Below are positions 1 to 6,113 of a DNA stretch of 7,312 nucleotides, in pieces. The notes below the pieces were generated by a model. That model did no database searches. It had not been told where the DNA came from and saw only the letters and a list, made by a program, of their open reading frames with translations. This stretch comes from an uncultured Eubacteriales bacterium (GTDB lineage: Bacteria; Bacillota; Clostridia; Christensenellales; Aristaeellaceae). A program made the translations under genes and the position numbers. Positions within the stretch are counted from its first letter, which is position 1, and each line of letters begins with the position of its first letter. Location: assembly GCA_902796115.1 (NCBI GenBank), contig CADBNX010000111.1:1-7312 (forward strand), in the 5' to 3' direction.

Positions 1-497
1 GAATCTACCATTTTTCGGCTGTAAAAGGGGTCGACCACGGTATCGGCGGCTCCGTGATACGCGTGTACGGGAATGGATTTCAGCCGGTCCGCACTCCAGT
101 CCGTTCCGCCGCCGCACAGGGGCACCAGCGCACAGAAAGGATCCGGATTGGACATGGCCAGCTGCCAGGAACCGAAACCGCCCATGCTGGTTCCCATCAG
201 CGCCAGACGATCCGGATCACAGTTCATTTCCTGCGCGGCACAGCGGCTCAGCGCGATCAGATGCTCGAATACGTCAAACCAGCTGCTGCCGCCGACAAGC
301 AGCGGAGCAATGACCGCAAAATCCGTAATTTGCCGGGAGACCGCGGTAAAAAACGGATTTCTGCGCAGCTGTTCCATGCTGTTGCGGCTTCCGGCCCCGT
401 GCAGGAACAGAATGCCCGGCGAAACGCCTTTTTCGGGAGCTTCATGGCAAAGGCAGCGCAAGCCGCAGATTTCCCGTTCGATCAGTTCCGGTTTCAT
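1..497 (-). CDS. Alpha/beta hydrolase (prolyl-oligopeptidase/esterase type), C-terminus cut by window edge
   Basis: Probable serine hydrolase of the alpha/beta-hydrolase fold. The first 165 residues are visible; the reading frame is open to the left edge, so the C-terminus is missing. Visible motifs are an oxyanion-loop HGAG at residues 33-36, the nucleophile elbow GTSMGG at 102-107 with Ser104 as the expected nucleophile, and HGAAD at 148-152 followed by TVVD, where Asp152 is the likely acid. The catalytic His should lie beyond the edge. There is no signal peptide, so it is probably cytoplasmic. The ATG at 497 is chosen because GGAGGG (503-508) sits just upstream and the HAD gene ends 22 bases before it, which suggests one operon. 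The substrate is unknown: an esterase, dienelactone hydrolase-like enzyme or peptidase are all possible. The fold assignment is firm; the specific activity is not. Confidence 0.85.
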   Translation of the reverse strand, partial: MKPELIEREICGLRCLCHEAPEKGVSPGILFLHGAGSRNSMEQLRRNPFFTAVSRQITDFAVIAPLLVGGSSWFDVFEHLIALSRCAAQEMNCDPDRLALMGTSMGGFGSWQLAMSNPDPFCALVPLCGGGTDWSADRLKSIPVHAYHGAADTVVDPFYSRKMVD

Positions 498-519
498 ATG
501 ATCCCTCCGTTTTATGACT

Positions 520-1161
520 TCATTCCATGTCATGAATCATTCTGTATGCATCCGGAAGCGAGGAAACAAGCGGACATCCGGACAGGGAGAGCCTTTCGCG
601 GCTCTGATGCCCGATATCCGCCAGGATACAGCGGCATCCCGCGGCTTTGGCTGTTTCCCAGTCATGAAGTGTATCGCCGATGAAGACCGTCTCATCCGGA
701 TCGATGCGGTTATCCCGCATCCAGCGCACCGCGAGATCCGTTTTGCTTCCGGCATAAATATCATTCAGCCCTACCGGCGCGCAAAAACAGGAAAAATGCG
801 GACGGGATGCCAACTGAAGCTTCAGATTCTCGATTTTTGACGCAGAAATAACCACTTGTGTGAAGTTTTCACGATGAAATGCATCTGCAATCTCCACTGC
901 GTGCGGATTGAGCGGACAAATATGCTCCCCACGCATATATGCGTCCATCCACTCGTGGGCGACAGTCACAAAGATTTCCGGATCGAAACCGATGGAGGCA
1001 TAATAATCTTTTACCGGAAAAGAGAAACGGCTTCGGTATTCCCGGATATCCGCGAAAGGCCTCAGGCCGTATCTGCGCAGAAGCGCGTTGGTGATATCCA
1101 CACAGAACGGAACGTCGTTCAGCAGCGTTCCGTTCCAGTCCCAGATCACATTGCGTATCAT
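520..1161 (-). CDS. HAD-superfamily hydrolase, phosphoglycolate phosphatase-like
   Basis: A 213-residue haloacid dehalogenase-fold protein, probably a small-molecule phosphatase in the cytoplasm. Motif I is DWNGT at residues 8-12, with Asp8 as the expected nucleophile. Motif II is Ser106 in VVISAS, motif III is Lys140 and motif IV is GDTLHD at 162-167 with Asp163 and Asp167. Residues of roughly 15-85 would form the alpha-helical cap. The second motif I aspartate, the usual general acid/base, is Asn10 here. Many phosphoglycolate-phosphatase-like proteins carry DWNGT, from memory of the family, so this may be a subfamily trait rather than damage. The ATG at 1161 has a GGAG (1166-1169) only 4 bases upstream. 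It follows the leuS terminator and precedes the alpha/beta hydrolase by 22 bases. The natural substrate cannot be inferred. Confidence 0.9.
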   Translation of the reverse strand: MIRNVIWDWNGTLLNDVPFCVDITNALLRRYGLRPFADIREYRSRFSFPVKDYYASIGFDPEIFVTVAHEWMDAYMRGEHICPLNPHAVEIADAFHRENFTQVVISASKIENLKLQLASRPHFSCFCAPVGLNDIYAGSKTDLAVRWMRDNRIDPDETVFIGDTLHDWETAKAAGCRCILADIGHQSRERLSLSGCPLVSSLPDAYRMIHDME

Positions 1162-1176
1162 AAAACTCCATATAAG

Positions 1177-1202
1177 AAAACCGGCGGCAGAGCGCCGGTT
1201 TT
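1177..1202 (-). terminator. Rho-independent terminator after leuS
   Basis: A perfect 10-bp inverted repeat AAAACCGGCG / CGCCGGTTTT with a 6-base loop (1187-1192). It begins 4 bases after the leuS stop codon in the direction of transcription. On the minus strand the GC-rich stem runs into TTTTCTTAT, the expected U-rich tail. The hairpin ends about 15 bases before the HAD start codon, so it occupies most of the 45-base gap. No promoter for the HAD gene is evident after it, so partial read-through is plausible. Confidence 0.8.
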
Positions 1203-1206
1203 CGGA

Positions 1207-3618
1207 TTATTTGACGACCAGATTCAGCAGGCGGCCGGGCACGTAAACGGTTTTGATCACCGTTCCTGTGATGAACTGTGCGACTTCGGGAAGCTGCGGG
1301 AGTTCCGCTTCGCCCTGCTGTTTGGTCATATCCACCGGTACGTTCAGCTTGCAGCGGATCTTGCCGTTGACCTGCACGGCGATTTCCACGGTGGCCGCAA
1401 CCAGATACTTCTCATCCCACTTCGGCCAGGACTGGGTGTAGACGGGCGCGCCGAAATGCATGTTTTCCCAGATTTCCTCACAGATATGCGGAGAAACGGG
1501 GGAGAGGAGCAGGAGCAGCGTTCGGAATTCCGCCGTCGTGACCCCTTTCTGGTAGAATTCATTCACCAGCGTCATCATCTGCGCGATGGCGGTGTTGAAT
1601 TTCATTTTCTCGTAATCTTCGGATACCTTTTTGACGGTCTGGTTGAGCAGGACAAGCATTTCCTCGGTGCTTTCCCTGTCCTCCGCCATGTCCTGCAGAC
1701 GCCATACGCGGTCCAGGAATTTGCGGCAGCCGCGGGCTCCGTTCGTGGACCACGGAATGGCCTGATCGAACGCGCCCATGAACATTTCGTACATACGCAG
1801 CGCGTCGGCACCGATTTCCGCAATCATGTCGTCCGGATTAACGACATTGCCGCGGGATTTGCTCATTTTTTCGCCGTTTTCTCCCAGTACCATACCATGG
1901 CTGGTCCGCTTTTGATACGGCTCCGCGACGCCGACCGCCCCGATATCGTGCAGGAATTCATTCCAGAAACGGGAGTAGAGCAGATGCAGCGTGGTGTGCT
2001 CCATGCCGCCGTTGTACCAGTCGACCGGCATCCAGTAATCCAGTTCTTCACGGGAAGCGAGCGCAGCGTTGTTGTGCGGGTCGCAATAGCGCAGGAAATA
2101 CCAGGAAGAACCGGCCCACTGGGGCATGGTATCCGTTTCGCGTTTCGCGTCCGCTCCGCAGCGGGGGCATTTTGTATTCACCCAGTCCGTGATGCGGCTG
2201 ATCGGGCTTTCGCCGTCATCCGTCGGCTCATAGTGCTCCACTTCGGGGAGCAGGAGCGGCAGATCCTTTTCGTCCATCGGAACCATCCCGCAGTGCGGGC
2301 AGTGGATGATCGGGATGGGCTCGCCCCAATAGCGCTGACGGGCAAACACCCAGTCGCGGAGTTTGTAATTGATTTTCTTCTCACCGAGGCCATGCTCTTC
2401 GAGCCAGGCAATGATCGTCTTTTTCGCTTCCGCTACCGAAAGTCCGTTCAGGAAACCTGAATTGACCAGAATGCCCTCGCTGACATCGGTATAGGCTTCT
2501 TCCTGAACGCTCTTTTTTGACCCGGAAACCACTTCGATGATGGGCAGGGAGAATTTCTTCGCGAACTCCCAGTCACGCTCGTCATGCGCAGGAACCGCCA
2601 TGATCGCGCCGGTGCCGTAGGTGGTGAGCACATAATCCGAAATCCATACAGGAATGCTTTTGCCTGTGACGGGATTGACGGCACGGATTCCAAGCACCGG
2701 CACGCCGGTTTTTTCTTTGTTCATTTCCGTGCGCTCAAAATCGCTCTTTCGGGCGGCTTCCGCCTGATACGCGGCGATATCATCCGGGTTTTCGATCCGG
2801 TCCTTCAGTTTCTCCAGAAGGGGATGTTCCGGCGACAGCACCATGTACGTGGCGCCGAAAAGCGTATCGGGCCTTGTGGTAAATACGCGGATTTTCTCAT
2901 CGCTGTTTTCCAGGGAAAAATCCACTTCCGCGCCTTCACTGCGGCCGATCCAGTTGCGCTGCTGCACTTTGACGCGATCGATGAAATCAACCGTATCCAG
3001 CCCGTCGAGGAGTTTCTGGGCGTAGGCGGTAATGCGCAGCATCCACTGGTTTTTCACCTTATGGATAACGGGACTGCCGCAGCGCTCGCACACGCCGTCC
3101 ACAACTTCTTCATTGGCGAGCACGCATTTGCAGCTGGTGCACCAATTGATGGGCATCTCGGTTTTATATGCCAGGTTGTGCTTGAAAAGCTGCAGAAAGA
3201 TCCACTGCGTCCAGCGGTAATACTCCGGATCGGTGGTATTGACTTCCCGGCTGTAATCAAAGGAAAAACCGAGCTTCTGGATCTGCTCGCGGAAATGGTT
3301 GATGTTTTCCTTTGTCACAACGGATGGATGGATATGATTTTTGATGGCGTAATTCTCCGTCGGGAGACCGAAAGCGTCCCAGCCGATACAGTGGAGCACG
3401 TTGTAGCCTTCCATACGGCGTTTCCGGGCAACGATATCCAGTGCGGTATAAGGCCGTGGGTGACCTACGTGCAGCCCCTGCCCGGAAGGATACGGGAATT
3501 CGATCAGACAATAGTATTTGGGCTTGCTGTGATCGCTGCTTGCTTTAAAAGCTTCCTTTTCCAGCCAGATTTTTTGCCATTTTGGTTCGATTTTCGCGGG
3601 TTCATACGGCGCAGTCAT
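1207..3618 (-). CDS. leuS: Leucyl-tRNA synthetase
   Basis: Class I aminoacyl-tRNA synthetase that charges tRNA-Leu with leucine in the cytoplasm, using ATP. At 803 residues it has the usual bacterial length. Motifs in order: FPYPSG at 41-46 and the HIGH-type HVGH at 50-53; a first zinc knuckle with Cys160, Cys163, Cys177 and Cys180; and the CP1 editing domain with TTRPDT at 247-252 and AHDERD at 344-349, whose residues (Thr247, Thr248, Thr252, Asp346) should hydrolyse mischarged tRNA. A second CxxC pair (440/443 and 484/487) forms a probable zinc ribbon. KMSKS is at 584-588. The helical anticodon-binding domain follows, then a small C-terminal domain containing VEIAVQVNGKIR from about 744. 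AGGAG (3626-3630) lies 7 bases before the ATG. It is divergent from pgk and has its own promoter. No T-box leader fits in the short 5' region. The gene appears intact. Confidence 0.98.
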   Translation of the reverse strand: MTAPYEPAKIEPKWQKIWLEKEAFKASSDHSKPKYYCLIEFPYPSGQGLHVGHPRPYTALDIVARKRRMEGYNVLHCIGWDAFGLPTENYAIKNHIHPSVVTKENINHFREQIQKLGFSFDYSREVNTTDPEYYRWTQWIFLQLFKHNLAYKTEMPINWCTSCKCVLANEEVVDGVCERCGSPVIHKVKNQWMLRITAYAQKLLDGLDTVDFIDRVKVQQRNWIGRSEGAEVDFSLENSDEKIRVFTTRPDTLFGATYMVLSPEHPLLEKLKDRIENPDDIAAYQAEAARKSDFERTEMNKEKTGVPVLGIRAVNPVTGKSIPVWISDYVLTTYGTGAIMAVPAHDERDWEFAKKFSLPIIEVVSGSKKSVQEEAYTDVSEGILVNSGFLNGLSVAEAKKTIIAWLEEHGLGEKKINYKLRDWVFARQRYWGEPIPIIHCPHCGMVPMDEKDLPLLLPEVEHYEPTDDGESPISRITDWVNTKCPRCGADAKRETDTMPQWAGSSWYFLRYCDPHNNAALASREELDYWMPVDWYNGGMEHTTLHLLYSRFWNEFLHDIGAVGVAEPYQKRTSHGMVLGENGEKMSKSRGNVVNPDDMIAEIGADALRMYEMFMGAFDQAIPWSTNGARGCRKFLDRVWRLQDMAEDRESTEEMLVLLNQTVKKVSEDYEKMKFNTAIAQMMTLVNEFYQKGVTTAEFRTLLLLLSPVSPHICEEIWENMHFGAPVYTQSWPKWDEKYLVAATVEIAVQVNGKIRCKLNVPVDMTKQQGEAELPQLPEVAQFITGTVIKTVYVPGRLLNLVVK

Positions 3619-3641
3619 GGTAAGTCTCCTCGCTTTCCTCT

Positions 3642-3654
3642 GGGTTTGAAACCC
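3642..3654. promoter_or_regulatory. 13-bp palindrome at the predicted leuS start point
   Basis: GGGTTTGAAACCC is a perfect inverted repeat (6-bp arms around one central base). It lies just downstream of the leuS -10 box and covers the position expected for transcription start (about 3653). The one-base centre is too tight for an RNA hairpin of full length, so a DNA-binding operator is the more natural reading. No regulator is recognised and chance cannot be excluded. Confidence 0.35.
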
Positions 3655-3659
3655 GATCC

Positions 3660-3688
3660 ATTATAATCTGAATAAGCGTTTTTGTAAA
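3660..3688 (-). promoter_or_regulatory. Sigma-A-type promoter of leuS
   Basis: On the minus strand, TTTACA (3683-3688; one mismatch to TTGACA) is separated by exactly 17 bases from a perfect TATAAT (3660-3665). The predicted transcript starts near 3653, giving an untranslated leader of about 35 bases before the leuS ATG. This is the strongest promoter match in the window. Confidence 0.85.
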
Positions 3689-3696
3689 GTTATGCG

Positions 3697-3725
3697 TTGT
3701 ATTTTCACAGGGAACGTGGTATACT
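3697..3725 (+). promoter_or_regulatory. Extended -10 promoter of pgk-tpiA
   Basis: TATACT (3720-3725) is preceded by TG one base upstream (3717-3718), an extended -10 element. TTGTAT (3697-3702) stands 17 bases upstream as a weak -35 that matches only the first three positions. Transcription would begin near 3732, leaving a leader of about 82 bases before pgk. The -35 box lies 8 bp from the divergent leuS -35 box. Confidence 0.7.
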
Positions 3726-3749
3726 GAAAGCGCTGCGGTTAAAACGATT

Positions 3750-3790
3750 TCTGCGCCCGCAGACGGCCTGGAAATAGATTGCCCGCAATC
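3750..3790 (+). repeat. Two similar inverted repeats in the pgk leader
   Basis: Two short dyads share the core GCCCGCA. The first is TCTGC GCCC GCAGA (3750-3763). The second is GATTGC CC GCAATC (3777-3790), which as RNA would pair GATTG with CAATC around a 4-base loop. Their centres are 27 bp apart, and both lie in the predicted pgk 5' untranslated leader, ahead of the ribosome site at 3800-3805. They could be small RNA hairpins or paired protein sites; neither role is shown. Confidence 0.4.
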
Positions 3791-3813
3791 ATCAACGATA
3801 AGGAGAGACGGTT

Positions 3814-4995
3814 ATGAACAAAAAAACCATCGAAGATGTACAGGTAAGCGGAAAGAAAGTATTGGTTCGCGTTGATTTCAACGTGCCGATGAAAGAACAG
3901 AAGATCACTGATGAGAACCGGATTGTTGGCGCGCTGCCCACGATAGAGTATCTGGTGAAAAACGGCGCGAAGGTAGTCCTGTGCAGCCATATGGGCCGTC
4001 CGAAGGGCGAGTTCAATATGAAGTACTCTCTCGCTCCGGTTGCCGCGCGTCTCTCCGAACTGCTCGGGCAGGAAGTGAAGATGTGCAAGGACGTGATAGG
4101 ACCGGACGCGGACAGCGTTGTCGCTTCCCTGAAGGACGGAGAAGTCTGCCTGCTGGAAAACCTGCGCTTCCATAAGGAAGAAGAAGCCAATGATCCGGAA
4201 TTCGCGAAGAAGCTTGCTTCCTACGGCGAGATTTTTGTGAACGACGCGTTCGGTACGGCTCACCGCGCGCACGCTTCCACGGAAGGCGTCACGCATTACC
4301 TGCCCGCGGTTGCCGGCTACCTGATCGAGAAAGAGCTTCGTGTGATGGGCGGCGCGCTGGAGAATCCCGCGCATCCGTTCCTCGCCATTCTCGGCGGCGC
4401 GAAGGTTTCCGATAAAATCAACGTGATCAATAACCTGCTCACCAAAGTGGATGTGCTGATCATCGGCGGCGGTATGGCGTATACCTTCCAGAAGGCGATG
4501 GGCGGCCGCATCGGCAACTCTCTGTGCGAAGATGATAAAATGGAACTGGCGAAGGACATTCTCGCCCGCGCGGCTTACAAGGGCGTGCGCATCGTACTGC
4601 CCGTGGATAACGAGGCAGGGGATAAGTTCGATAACGACTGCATGCACATTACCGTACACTCTCAGGAGATTCCGGACGGGTTCGAGGGAATGGACATCGG
4701 TCCTGTTACCCGTGAGATTTTCGTGAATGAAATCCGCCGCGCGAAGACGATCGTGTGGAACGGCCCGATGGGTGTGTTCGAATTCCCGACCTTCGCCGTA
4801 GGCACCCGCTGCGTAGCGGAAGCGGTTGCCAACAACAGCGGCACCACCATCATCGGCGGCGGCGACAGTGCCGCGGCTATCACGCAGATGGGCTTTGCCG
4901 ATAAAGTGACCCATGTATCCACCGGCGGCGGCGCATCTCTTGAATTCCTGGAAGGCAAAGTGCTTCCCGGCATCGCCGCGCTGAACGACAAATAA
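3814..4995 (+). CDS. pgk: Phosphoglycerate kinase
   Basis: Cytoplasmic glycolytic enzyme that transfers the acyl phosphate of 1,3-bisphosphoglycerate to ADP, giving ATP and 3-phosphoglycerate. The 393 residues match the normal bacterial length. The signatures are all present: RVDFNVP at 19-25 and SHMGRPKG at 58-65 for substrate binding, ENLRFHKEE at 115-123, FGTAHRAHAS at 146-155, and GGAKVSDK at 194-201. The C-terminal nucleotide-binding lobe has the glycine-rich GGGMAYTF at 218-225, WNGPMGVFE at 315-323, and GGGDSAAA then STGGGAS at 348-355 and 369-375. AAGGAG (3800-3805) lies 8 bases before the ATG. tpiA follows after 84 bases, so the two form a glycolytic operon driven by the extended -10 promoter upstream. 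No gap gene is seen upstream; leuS, divergent, occupies that place. Confidence 0.98.
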   Translation: MNKKTIEDVQVSGKKVLVRVDFNVPMKEQKITDENRIVGALPTIEYLVKNGAKVVLCSHMGRPKGEFNMKYSLAPVAARLSELLGQEVKMCKDVIGPDADSVVASLKDGEVCLLENLRFHKEEEANDPEFAKKLASYGEIFVNDAFGTAHRAHASTEGVTHYLPAVAGYLIEKELRVMGGALENPAHPFLAILGGAKVSDKINVINNLLTKVDVLIIGGGMAYTFQKAMGGRIGNSLCEDDKMELAKDILARAAYKGVRIVLPVDNEAGDKFDNDCMHITVHSQEIPDGFEGMDIGPVTREIFVNEIRRAKTIVWNGPMGVFEFPTFAVGTRCVAEAVANNSGTTIIGGGDSAAAITQMGFADKVTHVSTGGGASLEFLEGKVLPGIAALNDK

Positions 4996-5016
4996 TCAGC
5001 CCCTGAAAACCCATCC

Positions 5017-5050
5017 TTGCGGAGGGCGGACCATGTGCCGCTCTCCGCGA
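5017..5050 (+). other. Intercistronic hairpin between pgk and tpiA
   Basis: An 11-base arm at 5019-5029 pairs with 5038-5048 (10 Watson-Crick pairs plus one G-U), with an 8-base loop ACCATGTG. Two more pairs (one wobble) extend it to 5017/5050. No T-tract follows, so it is a poor terminator. An RNA stability or processing element that tunes pgk against tpiA is more likely; this role is inferred. Confidence 0.55.
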
Positions 5051-5079
5051 AATCTTGATAACCGATAAGGAGAAAGAAT

Positions 5080-5832
5080 ATGCGTATACCGATTATTGCG
5101 GGCAACTGGAAAATGAACAAAACGCCCTCCGAGGCTAAGGCTCTGATCGAGGAGCTCAAGCCGCTGGTGAAGGACGCGGAAGCGACCGTGGTCGTCTGCG
5201 TCCCAGCTGTGGATATCGCAGTTGCGGCACAGGCCGCGGAAGGAAGCAATATCCATGTGGGCGCTCAGAACGTTCATTTTAAGGAGAGCGGAGCTTTTAC
5301 CGGCGAACTGAGCGCTGCCATGCTGAAGGAAGCCGGCGCGGAATACGTGATCATCGGACACAGCGAGCGCCGCACCTATTTCGGGGAAACCGACGAGACC
5401 GTCAATCAGCGGGTGCTGGCGGCGGTGAACGCAGGCCTGATTCCGATCATCTGCGTGGGCGAGCGCAGGGAACAGCGCGAAGCGGGATACACCAATGCCC
5501 TCGTGACCTATCAGACCATGATCGCCCTGACCGGGCTCACTGACGATCAGATCCGCAACGTCGTGATCGCTTACGAACCTGTATGGGCCATCGGAACCGG
5601 GCTGACGGCTACGGATGAGCAGGCCAATGAAACGATCGGAGTGATCCGCAAAGCGATCGAAAACCGCTATGGAAAGAATGTGGCTGCGGACGTGCGCATC
5701 CAGTACGGCGGCAGTATGAACCCGAAGAACGTAAAGGGCCTGATGGCGCAGAAAGAGATCGACGGCGGGCTGATCGGCGGTGCCAGCCTGAAAGCTCCCG
5801 ATTTCAGCGCGGTCGTCAATTATCAGAACTGA
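5080..5832 (+). CDS. tpiA: Triosephosphate isomerase
   Basis: Interconverts dihydroxyacetone phosphate and glyceraldehyde 3-phosphate in glycolysis and gluconeogenesis; a cytoplasmic TIM barrel, normally a dimer. The 250 residues are the usual length. Catalytic residues are visible: Asn9 and Lys11 in AGNWKMN, His94 in IIGHSERR, and Glu166 in AYEPVWAIGTG. Loop 6 covers about 167-177. Phosphate-binding YGGS is at 209-212 and GGLIGGASL at 229-237. The loop 6 C-terminal hinge reads LTA, where the most familiar form is KTA or KSA; this is a tolerated variable spot and not evidence of inactivity. AAGGAG (5067-5072) lies 7 bases before the ATG. The 11-base stretch around this ribosome site is identical to that before pgk. 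It is probably co-transcribed with pgk. No gpmI or eno follows. Confidence 0.98.
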   Translation: MRIPIIAGNWKMNKTPSEAKALIEELKPLVKDAEATVVVCVPAVDIAVAAQAAEGSNIHVGAQNVHFKESGAFTGELSAAMLKEAGAEYVIIGHSERRTYFGETDETVNQRVLAAVNAGLIPIICVGERREQREAGYTNALVTYQTMIALTGLTDDQIRNVVIAYEPVWAIGTGLTATDEQANETIGVIRKAIENRYGKNVAADVRIQYGGSMNPKNVKGLMAQKEIDGGLIGGASLKAPDFSAVVNYQN

Positions 5833-5946
5833 GCGTATTTGATAAACGGATCGGTTAACGCTGTTCGGGCTGAAAGAAACAACCCCGTACCCGGAATTCC
5901 GCGGGATAAAGGAATCCGAAAAACGTTAACGGAAAAGCACTTGAAC

Positions 5947-5999
5947 AACGCGCTGTGTCTGATCGGAACATTCCTGCTCCGATCAGGGCACAGCGCGTT
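5947..5999 (+). terminator. Long hairpin downstream of tpiA, probable operon terminator
   Basis: AACGCGCTGTG (5947-5957) pairs perfectly with 5989-5999. CTGATCGGA (5959-5967) pairs perfectly with 5978-5986. A T facing GG makes a small interruption between the two stems, and the loop is 10 bases. The total is about 20 pairs. Only TTT follows before a C, so the U-tract is weak, and it lies 114 bases after the tpiA stop. It best fits a terminator or 3'-end stabilising structure. The rest of the 281-base gap (5833-6113) holds no gene I can support. It has a short palindrome CGGAATTCCG (5892-5901) and a 6-bp hairpin TTCTTC-CGCC-GAAGAA (6017-6032), with no convincing promoter for the next gene. Confidence 0.6.
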
Positions 6000-6113
6000 T
6001 CGACAGACACAGTTCCTTCTTCCGCCGAAGAATTCGCAGCGATTGTACGATCCGACGTGAACTGCTGCATCGTATTCCGGTGAATCACAGGAAACAAAAA
6101 AACGGAGGCTCAG

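Noticed and set aside
54..683. Plus-strand open frame of 209 codons at the left end
   Set aside because: It overlaps the alpha/beta hydrolase and HAD genes on the other strand, both of which carry clear catalytic motifs.
856..2460. Long open frame (534 codons) on the plus strand inside leuS
   Set aside because: It is antisense to an intact leuS, has no recognisable protein family and shows no ribosome site. Long antisense frames are expected from codon bias in GC-rich genes.
2584..3666. Plus-strand open frame of 360 codons over the leuS 5' half
   Set aside because: Antisense shadow of leuS conserved motifs; it also crosses the leuS promoter region.
3619..3700. T-box riboswitch ahead of leuS
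   Set aside because: The predicted leader is about 35 bases, far too short for a T-box stem and antiterminator, and no T-box core sequence is visible.
3739..4914. Minus-strand open frame of 391 codons over pgk
   Set aside because: Mirror of the strongly conserved pgk coding frame, with no family resemblance of its own.
5892..5901. 10-bp palindrome CGGAATTCCG after tpiA
   Set aside because: Perfect, but short, with no promoter nearby and no second copy noticed; not enough to call an operator.
5839..6060. Plus-strand open frame of 73 codons in the tpiA-SGNH gap
   Set aside because: No good ribosome site, it runs through the hairpin arms, and the product resembles nothing I know.
6033..6103. 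Promoter for the SGNH genes
   Set aside because: TTGTAC at 6043-6048 has no acceptable -10 at normal spacing; I could not support a promoter by eye.
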